A model generated the notes under the pieces. The model was not told where the DNA came from. It was given only the letters and a program-made list of their open reading frames with translations, and searched no databases. Source: Planctellipticum variicoloris (GTDB lineage: Bacteria > Planctomycetota > Planctomycetia > Planctomycetales > Planctomycetaceae). Taken from it: a DNA stretch of 64,000 nt. The translations under genes and the position numbers were made by a program. The stretch covers positions 6,828,001 to 6,892,000 of the forward strand of contig NZ_CP130886.1 in the NCBI RefSeq assembly GCF_030622045.1, written 5' to 3'. Below, in pieces: positions 10,401-16,869 of the stretch (positions are counted from its first letter, which is position 1; each line of letters begins with the position of its first letter).

Positions 10401-13182
10401 GGATCAGGCGGGAAAACCAGGTCCAGCCCGCCAGGTGGCGGAGCGGCACGGTGGCCACGGTGGGGGCGTCCCAGACCAGTGCGGCGGAATAGACCCGCTG
10501 GGCGGACCGGAACAGGTCCGCGCCGTTGGTCCCCCACTCCTGCTCGGGATTGACGCCGAAGCGGCCGAAGGTGGCGTCGAAGGTCGCCTGGTCGGTCTTT
10601 TTGAGGTAGGCGGCGAACGCCCCCAGCCGGCTCCGTTGGTTTTTGGGCAGGGGGGAGGACGCCGCCGGCAGGCTGGCGGGCAGCCCGCCGAAAAGGAACG
10701 CCAGCCGGCCGCTGGGGTCGACCGAGGCCCCGTCGAGGAAGGCAGAGTTTTCCAGATGGCTCACCGCCCGCAGCACCAGGAACGTGGCCTGTGCCTCAGG
10801 CGAGAGATTCGACCAGGTATTGCCCGCGAAGTTGTTGGGCAGCAACTCCAGGGGCTCGCGGTCCCAGAACAGCGCCGCCTGGGCGGGGGGGAACGCCGAG
10901 GGAGTGGGCTTGCCGTTGGCGTCCCGCGCCGGCTGCCCGACGCCGACCAGGCCGTCGTTGCGGCGGTTGCCGGTGATCGTCGGGAAGTCCGGCGCCACGT
11001 CGCGGGCGACGACCCAGAGGTCGCTGCCGTCGGCCGGGGGCCAGTCGCGGTTCCAGAGGAAGTTGGCCTTCACCTCGTCGCCCAGGGTGTTGCCCGAGTG
11101 GACCCGGGACGAGACGACCAGGGGGGTGGCCCACCCGCTGATCCGCCACCGGGTCAGCGCCTCCATCACGGCGGGGTCGACCACGTCGTCGGTCGGCCAC
11201 GGCGAACCGGTCGGCGGCGTGACTGTCACCGACTCAAAATCGACCGGGGGTTTGGCCGGCGCGGTCGGGATCGGTTTGGCGATCGCCACCTGAAGGGCGC
11301 GGGTCGCGCGCTTGAACTCGCGGACCGCGACCCGTGCCCGGTCGTTGTCGTTGGTGCTCGACAAGAAGCCGATGCGGGCGAGGTTGCTCCGCACGAACGG
11401 CAGGCAGAGCCGCTGGTGGTTGATGTTATCCCAGTCGAGGTTGCCAGTCGCCGGGTAGCGGGTCGGGATCTGGACCAGCTCGGTGAAGTCGCCCTGGAAC
11501 CCGTTGCCATCGTGGCGCCGGGTCAGGCCCGCCTTTCCCAGGTCGGGCACGGTGGTATCGCGCACCTTGTCCAGTGCGTCCGCCGACGCCACATTCGGGA
11601 TCATCGCCGCGCGGATCTGATCGATCAGCGTGCTTTCGTCCGCGTCGGTGTAGGTGGTGATGTCGGTCGACAACCCGGCGGCTCGCCACGCCGCGATCAG
11701 GCGACTCCCCGCCCGCCCGTCCTCGACGACGTGGCCGGGCCGCCGGATGTGCCACCGGAGGAGGTACGCCAGCGCCAGCTCCGACTGAAAAACGTCGCCG
11801 ATGGTCGGCGCCCGCCGCCCCACCGTGGCGTCGACGATCGAGTTGAGGACCCCGGGCGGGAACGGTGTCATCACGATGTCGCGGAGCCGGGACCGGGCCA
11901 TCGTCCAGACGTTGGCGCGGACGGCATCGTCGTTGCGGGCGGCCAGGACGAAGCGGTAAAACCAGTGCCAGGAGCGGAACAGGTCGAGCTCGTCATAGGT
12001 CCCGGCCGGCGTGCCCGGCTTGACCAGGGTATCGAGGCGGCGAAGGAACCGCGGCGGGTTGGCCGCGCCCACCCGACGGGAGGCTGTGATCCCGAGATAC
12101 GCCTCGTACTTCCGCTGCGACATGTTGTAAATCTGCTCGCCCGGGCGGACGATGCCCCCCGTCCACTGGACGACATCGTCGTCACTCGCCGTAGGGGCCG
12201 ACTTCTCGCCGCTGATGACCTCGACCCCGGGCATCAGGTTGCCGTACGAGCTGGCCGCCTGGTCCTTGAGCCACGCGAGGAACCCGGGCAGCTCTCCCTT
12301 GCCGTGCTTGCCGTTCTCGGGCCGAGGAGAGGTGGTCCACTGGCACGGGCCAAACGACAGGAAGGCATTGTCGTAGGCGTTGACCGCGTCGAGCTGGCCG
12401 TCGATCTCGGGGAACGACCCCGCGTACAGCACGCGAAACGTCGACTTCTGCGAAGCAAGCAAATGGTCGGCGGGCACCCCAACCATGTGGAGGGGCGTGA
12501 TGGCGCCGCTGGGGAGGGTATGCCGACCGGCCTGCGACCCGGGTCCACCGAAGTTGGGGCGGGTGAGGTAGGATCCCAAGACTTGCCAGTCGTCGCGGCT
12601 GGCCCCGGGTCGCTCGGTCCAGTCGCGGACGAACATCCGGCCGCCCGACGCTTCGGTGTGGTCGTCGTGGGCCCAGAGGTTGGCGGCCAGCACTTCGTCG
12701 GTCCGATTGTTGCCGTCGAGACGGAAGCAGTTGATGACTACCGGGCAGCGGAGCTTGTCCCGGAGCCAGACCTGGAGGCAGGCGGCGGTCGTCGTGGTGG
12801 CGACGCCGTGGATCTCGGCGGCGGCCAGCCGGGCCTCGGCGGCCAAAATCCTCGTTTCGTAACGACTCCAGAAATCCACCGGTTCGGCCCCGGTGGCCGT
12901 GGTCCGGGCCGCCTTGGTGAGCCCGGCGTAGGTCTGGAACTCGCGCACCGCCCATTCGGTGCGGATATCGAACAGACCCGTCGGCGCCCGGTTGAGGAAC
13001 CGCAGCGTCACGAGATCCTGCTGGAGCTGGCGGACGTGGGAGGCGCCGGCCTGTTCCGGATGCTTCACCCCGGCGTAGGTCGGGACCTGCCCGGTGGGCT
13101 TGTCGACGTCACCGAGCTGGAGTTCAAATCCGGCGTAGGAGAGAGTCGTCTCGCTCAGGAACTGCCGTTTGTCGTTTGCCAC
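1495..13182 (-). CDS. Giant multidomain protein (about 3,895 aa) with peptidoglycan-binding-like N-terminus
   Basis: I chose the GTG at 13182 because a GGAGG sequence lies 10 bases upstream; an in-frame TTG at 13236 falls inside a 25-bp tandem repeat and would add 18 unlikely residues. Residues about 40-90 resemble a PG_binding_1 repeat (LQQDLVTLRFLNRAPTGLFD). A module of about 500 residues then occurs twice: the segment with WHWFYRFVLAARNDDAV near residue 402 matches WTWFSRLILFTRAFPAA near 919, and PTIGDVFQSELALAYLLRW matches YTLGEIFTSQRAVALLFAW. From about residue 1150 onward the chain is beta-rich with long Gly/Ala amphipathic strands (for example around 2260), and a fibronectin-III-like stretch (SGFRVYRVEALSPLGYPRL) lies near 3080. 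No signal peptide or membrane segment is visible. Function unknown; a wall-associated or tail-like structural protein is possible. The stop overlaps the next gene's start. Confidence 0.8.
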   Translation of the reverse strand: MANDKRQFLSETTLSYAGFELQLGDVDKPTGQVPTYAGVKHPEQAGASHVRQLQQDLVTLRFLNRAPTGLFDIRTEWAVREFQTYAGLTKAARTTATGAEPVDFWSRYETRILAAEARLAAAEIHGVATTTTAACLQVWLRDKLRCPVVINCFRLDGNNRTDEVLAANLWAHDDHTEASGGRMFVRDWTERPGASRDDWQVLGSYLTRPNFGGPGSQAGRHTLPSGAITPLHMVGVPADHLLASQKSTFRVLYAGSFPEIDGQLDAVNAYDNAFLSFGPCQWTTSPRPENGKHGKGELPGFLAWLKDQAASSYGNLMPGVEVISGEKSAPTASDDDVVQWTGGIVRPGEQIYNMSQRKYEAYLGITASRRVGAANPPRFLRRLDTLVKPGTPAGTYDELDLFRSWHWFYRFVLAARNDDAVRANVWTMARSRLRDIVMTPFPPGVLNSIVDATVGRRAPTIGDVFQSELALAYLLRWHIRRPGHVVEDGRAGSRLIAAWRAAGLSTDITTYTDADESTLIDQIRAAMIPNVASADALDKVRDTTVPDLGKAGLTRRHDGNGFQGDFTELVQIPTRYPATGNLDWDNINHQRLCLPFVRSNLARIGFLSSTNDNDRARVAVREFKRATRALQVAIAKPIPTAPAKPPVDFESVTVTPPTGSPWPTDDVVDPAVMEALTRWRISGWATPLVVSSRVHSGNTLGDEVKANFLWNRDWPPADGSDLWVVARDVAPDFPTITGNRRNDGLVGVGQPARDANGKPTPSAFPPAQAALFWDREPLELLPNNFAGNTWSNLSPEAQATFLVLRAVSHLENSAFLDGASVDPSGRLAFLFGGLPASLPAASSPLPKNQRSRLGAFAAYLKKTDQATFDATFGRFGVNPEQEWGTNGADLFRSAQRVYSAALVWDAPTVATVPLRHLAGWTWFSRLILFTRAFPAAMARATWGFARVQLRELLRTRVTLKDFKHPASSTTLPNQPYTLGEIFTSQRAVALLFAWFLRRPEDVVNTGGVVSVDTKGVGKVLVASKPNLPLASTPAESWTDAIEQLLVNQLATQLATAANPPVLKQIPGLGGWPPAPGDTSVWHLADAQRVDLTTTRGQGDNATSRFRFPLDVSGLTQPPPAFAPAPARPGPRDQASRWSAEDASPAPAPPRAARLRDDPAERSAVQLSRARDLGAGSFGFGVALLGVADPSGNGPFHADGVGFTLPDVDGETGWEVPLAQPFDFARSLEQEASTAIRVTSANTDPELLPTFRLAANQAPVNLSLLLNLTATLPDGPQADSAVVRVDDLQRDGNDTLTGRVRLEVTLGGSGVSGHPVWVFPAAIDTTTPPTFGPLRLDQGDRIGISAEVKRDGFALGLPFSGPLAGRLFVTLTDDAAVDATFVETQSGGELKLDLGSPLARFVLPAGSPLDWSLRDGFRLTVPDGQTPQLLLDLFDKAAESAKAVIGHAWQGGNIASWLMKFAQPVADLPDELRQITWVNDRPTLSLELIAATIGDVIPEVARARELIELAPPGLANLARLATTFSEGELGPWLDFLDVQRPTLSVPLEFHLKPADQDELLHATGVLNFAFDTDEAGGRLSFKASSLRCSGSADLRTKRTTSYKAGLVKLTVPEGLTFRFEAGSDKASLALIRAAETGRGPAAAIRLEFPADIDPNDPSFSKFVFEMSEFKAHDSGFDFRGGVRAGRVGLGSGDLTGLKAPVDVQPPTTIGTGDQEPAVGEILVRNSKLVGCSLSASADLVFFDSAVGKLTLKLTEHDGSFDAAAVLEIIGLPVFHVRSLFLRFDIPYLVFATKYENKKWTSNIRMTGTISAEPPENPPNGEINELLSGFFAKRLSVSFESLDLLRLNAEAITFRCAPQSFEILEILKIEVDGLRVGNKRDPDYVNNKRSTLILGILGQASLKNLDLLNARLTFGGITLSLPLNNNVPDLSKTSIDVETIGIAITPPAGFMASGSMTRMPGGFEAELELETDFLPRTRVVGRSVPVIAGDGRKVPGFSVAAEVDVTTPLYAGFYLRSVGFGFGINNTLAGLEKSDLKGVDRVIALVRQPNGPPDPSNIKAWVDDPPPSHRSTEWTIAGVGGISYGNLDVKQEHPVVGRIMIAVDSQLEILIGANLWVYAAPARVTDPDFLARPLARAAMMVFPQEPRISAYAQTLPNPKMGDSVPEILGQAVSAIQANLSVDATPSMFEVKVGWPREIRFGYNLGAIFQAEVAAGFRFGVAGGAATFGLNLDAGLNVSLGGSAGFDTWAGSASAEISANLDAKVGLELLGALAPGGSPLRTYLVGRLQVSASLLVHASAHCRLGPKYSPLKIGFDGDYRFASVDIDGEIGMNEGTDPSSLGARAHVSVSFSICGYDLSGDLSMAWQADNVTKARQKIQELLPASAIVPSARFIGLAPAAPSRALDTARPWHYRFTRTQVNDDTRIVRVVLFPASGQLYPKPPLVPDAAFRFRLALKSADGVAFRGFRGSDRWDDGWHISDGLLQWNEDLDTKFIPVVENGQPSNVGLRELLQAFPDVPEPRLIRPELTDAWVKSPQVADASDGTSGVRPPDLYPLRRRRLPHSEGGYDNLRLRACTSPPARTPNPPSDGNGAPPPFGLPLGWVFKDLVSLLCAPQEDLTKDRFTLARPFRLVLEFEVKRTAEQTANAWEDTWKWNDPDHDPVPNLLDLGAMTPPWLAGAAATLASPIKGRTPCYELELGKTFFDATGVGLTWDFRSNDIDQKNLVATLEDHFIEVSQITVKRYRDGRFDREFPTNPTWFQPRYQSDPQAPGWVHVEGEGQDGQPLEMLLRVPYQFIDNDVASFRENEWLRYEVVVQAPNRELRRATTEVRWRTVRPLPAIRQSQVLHRLKPLAGRDGPYVPGVFEFVVAVGNADRDGPFEYARDLKIRYQWISAPRTGHYGFGARRPGSTGPIPATAPPDPDFNDFNAETDPVLWEQIPDELRGPGDQPLTWELLKVEVEGQNVEGQRLLRVVVPENDLQQQIGGARPGQAIEFFVGIAPPAGANQPITRSPLQVMRHAVLLPSRGNTPRLLDGPVEAEYFSRGNTVEAIEFLARSASTEWILGDVFDSPAVGPDRIALLWPHPESGFDVASIPVSGFRVYRVEALSPLGYPRLRSITAEGFSARCERIVDVWPQEIYRAFPRHLAPRRLGSGRLTYEARTDLTPIRDLWDGGGPRPNARVHAPALRAGPFTPELYRTASEQQFWVHPALVEVAGMIAGALGAAGVPSPRFELTLTEPLRDRGTATFTPNRALKDRLGDVLRLLPAFAEDPFGWSAAEALGLSCECVWRDASDRVIDTRLFDDERFLNALPRPLVPPPAMVVRFVAEDGETRLDTVRLMFAGSPDDWKVWDADNAPDTPVFNTAFGLLLVGRADRAQPAGLTVAQRTARLGAALAAWLTVDPDPAHPTSVFRRSRQDRWHAGQMIDLYPAEVMLPTEPVPNRARVTVPIGGGGRVRLALPIPNGLRHSYDVGVQIVRRYDEIWLALRSAATPEADQGELTFVPPEAVHNLKVPRTDPFDDDPASGGPAVLIAPTSGGVAITVFRHPAEYASTANAVSKEFFAFSGQHLRLHRDVAGGQTTLEGVYQVFAQHVDADHTVQWDAYRTWVQSERGTERPGQPFPLPIGSGDLRDGLNTVLPASLRPTAKADVFVVPAAPVYYDYLAESYCEAGQVRSPVTQTGTVRPLFRRPSQWPQASCYNPRAVTLAEPNDQGESSLTLDLPLPHPRQYLAEELRQFWFQSDIELNIGATCPFLLGSLPDLFARLTVHMWDLQPDYQEGGTKVILPLIEVFSPLAPSNPSGDEPKWYVARCSQLSAIRAAVISLIQPPSGADVGRLELRVRLTFKMNEPNQAEVYHRLQRLSVQPKTRWFHLRVERSGVMSDFWPPLDGAGCPEESHQ

Positions 13183-13211
13183 GAACCCAGCCCCTCCGCC
13201 GACTCCGGACC

Positions 13212-13261
13212 AACATCGCCGCTGATCGCTGGACAAAACATCGCCGCTGATCGCTGGACAA
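13212..13261. repeat. 25-bp perfect tandem repeat
   Basis: Two identical adjacent copies (13212-13236 and 13237-13261) of a 25-bp unit that starts aacatcgccgctgat and ends with tggacaa. They lie just upstream of the ribosome-binding site of the giant gene. Repeated TGTCCA-type ends are typical of IS21-family termini, so this may be a relic IS end; they could also be operator repeats. The flanking 13262-13340 is AT-rich and could hold the giant gene's promoter, but no convincing -35/-10 pair stands out. Confidence 0.85.
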
Positions 13262-13422
13262 TCAGAAAAGATATTATTTGTAAGATCAACAAAAATACGT
13301 CGGGGCGATTCTCATTTTATCTTTTTTCGGCTCATCCGACTAACGCGTCCCTGAGTTGAAAGAAGACGGACATGCCGTTCTGGTTTGGAGTTGCGAAAAA
13401 GACTTCAGACCAGGAGGCCGGC

Positions 13423-14214
13423 ATGTCCGATTGGATGTTGTATCACGCGTTTGGGATCCGCGGCTACGAAATCGTCCGCCAGGAGAAGTTCGACCGCCGC
13501 TGCCTGTCGTTCTCGCTGCGGGCGACGCCGCAGGTGCTGCGTTGTCCCCGCTGCGGTTCGAAGGACGTGATTCGCAAAGGAACCAACCCCCGACTGTTCC
13601 GGGGGCTGTCCGTCGGATCTCAGCCGGTCTGGTTCGACGCGGCGATTCCTCGTGTGCGGTGCGACCGGTGCGAGCTGACCCGGCAGGTGCGGATTCCCTT
13701 CGCCGACGAGAAACGTCGGCACACGCGGGCATTCGAACGGTACGCCCTGGAGCTGGCGCGGATCACGACCACGCAGCACGCCGCCGACCATCTTCAGGTG
13801 TCGTGGGACACCGTCCGCGACATCGAAGCCCGGCACCTGCAGAAAACGTACGGCAAGCCGAAGCTGAAACACCTGACGCAGATCGCCATCGACGAGATCT
13901 ACCTCGGCAAAAGCGTGAAGTTCCTGACGGTGGTGCTCGATCTGGAGAGCGGTGCCATGGTGTTTGTCGGCCGGGGAAAAGGGGCCGAATCGCTCGATCC
14001 GTTCTGGAAGCGGCTGCGTCATTCGCGGGCCGTGATCGAAGCCGTGGCGGCCGACATGTCTCCGGCGTACGCTCTGGCCGTGCGGACACACCTGCCTCAC
14101 GCCACGCTGGTCAACGATCGCTTTCACGTGATCAAGCTCTACAACGAGCTGCTGACCGAACTGCGGCGGGAGCTGTACGCGCGAATGATCCGGACGTCCA
14201 ATCCGGCAGCTTGA
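13423..14214 (+). pseudogene. ISL3-family transposase, C-terminally truncated
   Basis: ATG at 13423 is preceded by AGGAGG at good spacing. The 263 residues contain the N-terminal ISL3 zinc finger (CPRCGSKDV and, further on, RCDRCELT), a helix-turn-helix (AADHLQVSWDTVRDIEARH) and the first part of the DDE catalytic domain: the first Asp in IDEIYLGK and the second in LVNDRFHVIKLYNE. Full ISL3 transposases are about 400 aa; here the frame ends at 14214 before the catalytic Glu region, so the enzyme should be inactive. No matching terminal inverted repeats were found. It sits between the giant gene and the BREX island, a likely footprint of past rearrangement. Confidence 0.85.
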
Positions 14215-14304
14215 AACTGGTAGCTGCATTCCCCAATGGCGGCCGAGGGTTCGATGTACTGCTGCCGGGTGTGCCGGATTGGCTAACGCTGTAAGGCTCT
14301 GAGC

Positions 14305-14475
14305 ATGCCCTCCAATTTCGCCTTTCTGCCGCCCCACTGGGCCGGCCTGCACGATGACGCAAGCCAAGCGGAGGGGAACGTCGACGCCTCGCCGTGGGCG
14401 GCAGCACAACTCTCGTGGACGATCGGCAGAAACCACCCGAACATCTGCGTCTTTCGCGGCTGGCTCCGACAATAG
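14305..14475 (+). pseudogene. Possible 5' remnant of a type I restriction hsdR (DUF4145-like start)
   Basis: A 56-codon frame starting MPSNFAFLPPHWAGLHDDA and ending at TAG 14473-14475. The opening pattern (SNFAFL, W, LH, A, AEG) resembles the N-terminus of HsdR subunits that begin with a DUF4145-like region, but the similarity fades after about 35 residues and the rest of the gene is absent. The call rests on memory of the family pattern, not an alignment, so it is tentative. The following bases up to 14733 hold no gene I can support. Confidence 0.35.
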
Positions 14476-14733
14476 CCCGGGGGCTCGTCGTGGTCCAGAA
14501 CCTTCCTCAGCGTGGCCAGCCGAAGTAATAGTTCTCATACGCTGCACGCTGTCTTAACTCGCCGGACACGAGTTGCTGCCGAATGGAGGTCCGAAACTCA
14601 ATGTCGGTTCGCACTCCGGCGCCTCCTTGCGAATATGGACAGATCGGGGCTCGCCCCAACTTTCCAATTCATAGATCTACGCTCCTGCACGCCGCCAATT
14701 TCAAACTCCGTAATACGCCGACCTCCGCCGGAT

Positions 14734-16869
14734 TCAATTGCCGTCAACAGGTCTACGGTCTTCCGCCGCCATCACACAGTGTCGAATTACATCGGAGAGG
14801 GAGTAGCGTACTCCGTCAAGATCGCGGAGGCGCCCGGCGAGAATTTCGCGGGACAGGCCCGGCGGGAGGCAGTCCGCGAACTTGAGTTCTTTTTCGGCGG
14901 CTTCGTCGACCGCGGGCCATAGCGTCTCCGGATCCGGAGCTCGCAGTTCTGCGATCGCCCGTTCGGCGTCGGCCAGCGTCATGGTGCCGTCGAACGTCAG
15001 GGCGAAACTGCTCGGAACAACGCGGCACTTCGCCAGTTCCGAGAGCGTCGGGGCCAGCGAGGCATTGGCGCCGATCCCCGCGTAGGTCCACCAGACGATT
15101 TCGCCGTCCTCATCTCGGACCAGCACGGTTCCTTCCACGGTCAGCCAGGCAAATTTGTCCCGCAGCAGCTCGATCCGGTCCGCGGCCCGCTGCGACCAGT
15201 CGGGACGGGATTCCGACGTGGCCAGCACGCGCTGCATGGCCTGACACAATTGGAAGCCCAGCCCCCGGCCTTCGCCTCTCCAGCTCGACTTGCCACGGGC
15301 GTCTGAGGCCTCCACCCAGGCCACATGCTGCGACCAGTCGACGTGGGTCACCCGCCAGGGACGGCCCCCCAGCAGCAGCACGCGAGGGCCTTCCTGTTTG
15401 CCCAGAAACGTCTGGGCGTCCACATGCCCCAGTTCCTCGCGACCGTGGAGCACGCGGAACAGCGGGGGTGACAGGAACACCGACATCAGTTCCATGAAGT
15501 GCCGCCGGTCGTACGCCTTCTCCCCGGCCCGCCCGATCCCCAGCAGTCCCTCCTCGTCCCACAGCAGGTCCTGATCCAGCATGTGCTGCACGATGCCCGT
15601 GATCTGGTCGGGCGACATTGCCGCAAAGCCGGGAACACCGGCGACCCACTCCAGCCACGTCCGCCGTCCGATGCCCCCTTCCTGCAGCACCAGGGCCATC
15701 AACTGTTGCGCCAGCACGTGATACGGGTCCGGCGGCGGCACCACTGGTTCGACGTAGCCGGAGGCCCACAGGTCCATCAGTCCGGCGGCCTGCAGCAACG
15801 CATCCTCGCTGGTCGCCAGAAACAGACAATTCCGCGTGGTCCCGGCCCGCCGTCCGGTCCGCCCCATCCGTTGCAGGAAACTCGACACCGTCGACGGGCT
15901 GTCGAGCTGAATGACTCGGTCCAGGTCGCCGACGTCGACCCCCAGTTCCAGCACACTCGTGGCGACGATTACGCAATCGTCTCGACTGGCAAAGGCCTCC
16001 TCCGCCTGGTGCCGCTGGTCCTGGCTCAGCGAACTGTGGGTTACGAACGTAGTCGTTCCTGCCTGCCGCAGCGCCAGGCCAAGCTGCTCGGCCCGCGCAC
16101 GGCTGTCGACAAAGACCAGCCGCTTCTCGCCGCGATGCAGGCGGTTAATGACGACCGCGGCATTCTGCAGCGAACCAACGAAATCCAGTTTGACGTCCGA
16201 CGTGAGGGCCGGACCAGGTGGCGGGAGCAGCACCCGCCGCGGGGCCTTGCAGCTTCCGGCGAGCCAGTCGACCAGCAGATCCGGGTTCCCCACCGTTGCC
16301 GACAGGCCGATCCGCTGCACCTCGCGGCCGGCCAAGTGGGAAATCCGCTCCAGGACCGACAGCAGGTGCCAGCCCCGGTCGTCACCGGCAAACGCGTGAA
16401 TCTCGTCGACGATCACCACCCGCAGCCCGGAAAAGAGTGTGCGGGCATCGACTTTCGGCGACACCAGCATCACTTCCAGGGATTCGGGCGTGGTCAGCAG
16501 GCAATCGGGCGGATCGCGCAGGATCCGCTGCCGGGCGGTCGTCTTCACGTCGCCGTGCCACAACGCCGCCCGACGCCCGAGCAGCGTCGAGTAACGCTGC
16601 AGACGTTGATCCAGATTGTTGAGCAGCGCTTTAATCGGGCACAGATACAGGACGCTGAGCCCCTGCCAGCCTTCCGACAACATCCGCGACAGGACCGGGA
16701 AGAAGGCCGCCTCGGTTTTACCGCCGGCCGTCGGAGCCAGCACGATCAGGTGCTCGCCCGCCAGGCTGTGCGGAATCACCGCGTCCTGAAACGGACGGAG
16801 TTCCCGCCACCCCAGGCTATTGACGATGTGATGCTGCAGCGCCGGATGAAAGTTCTCGAAGTTGCTCAC
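14734..16869 (-). CDS. brxHI: BREX type 2 helicase BrxHI (Lhr-like DEAD/DEAH helicase)
   Basis: A 711-residue superfamily 2 helicase with Walker A APTAGGKTEAA near residue 50, motif II VDEIHAF near 155, and motif VI QRMGRTGRR near 335, followed by a C-terminal region typical of Lhr-like helicases. It is the last gene of the BREX operon; its GTG start at 16869 overlaps the brxD stop (GTGA). Type 2 BREX loci contain an Lhr-like helicase (BrxHI) next to brxD, which is exactly this position. It presumably acts on DNA in the BREX exclusion complex; the substrate is not visible from sequence. No terminator-like hairpin with a T-run is seen downstream. Confidence 0.92.
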   Translation of the reverse strand: MSNFENFHPALQHHIVNSLGWRELRPFQDAVIPHSLAGEHLIVLAPTAGGKTEAAFFPVLSRMLSEGWQGLSVLYLCPIKALLNNLDQRLQRYSTLLGRRAALWHGDVKTTARQRILRDPPDCLLTTPESLEVMLVSPKVDARTLFSGLRVVIVDEIHAFAGDDRGWHLLSVLERISHLAGREVQRIGLSATVGNPDLLVDWLAGSCKAPRRVLLPPPGPALTSDVKLDFVGSLQNAAVVINRLHRGEKRLVFVDSRARAEQLGLALRQAGTTTFVTHSSLSQDQRHQAEEAFASRDDCVIVATSVLELGVDVGDLDRVIQLDSPSTVSSFLQRMGRTGRRAGTTRNCLFLATSEDALLQAAGLMDLWASGYVEPVVPPPDPYHVLAQQLMALVLQEGGIGRRTWLEWVAGVPGFAAMSPDQITGIVQHMLDQDLLWDEEGLLGIGRAGEKAYDRRHFMELMSVFLSPPLFRVLHGREELGHVDAQTFLGKQEGPRVLLLGGRPWRVTHVDWSQHVAWVEASDARGKSSWRGEGRGLGFQLCQAMQRVLATSESRPDWSQRAADRIELLRDKFAWLTVEGTVLVRDEDGEIVWWTYAGIGANASLAPTLSELAKCRVVPSSFALTFDGTMTLADAERAIAELRAPDPETLWPAVDEAAEKELKFADCLPPGLSREILAGRLRDLDGVRYSLSDVIRHCVMAAEDRRPVDGN

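Noticed and set aside
9937-13359. Very long open frame on the plus strand opposite the giant gene, and similar ones at 2335-3087, 3568-5610, 6154-7521 and 8396-10258
   Set aside because: They are mirror frames produced by the strong third-position GC bias of the minus-strand gene; their residue composition is Arg/Gly/Pro-heavy without any domain, and the minus-strand product is clearly the coding one.
13765-14547. 380-codon minus-strand frame opposite the ISL3 transposase
   Set aside because: Antisense shadow; the plus strand has the zinc finger and DDE motifs.
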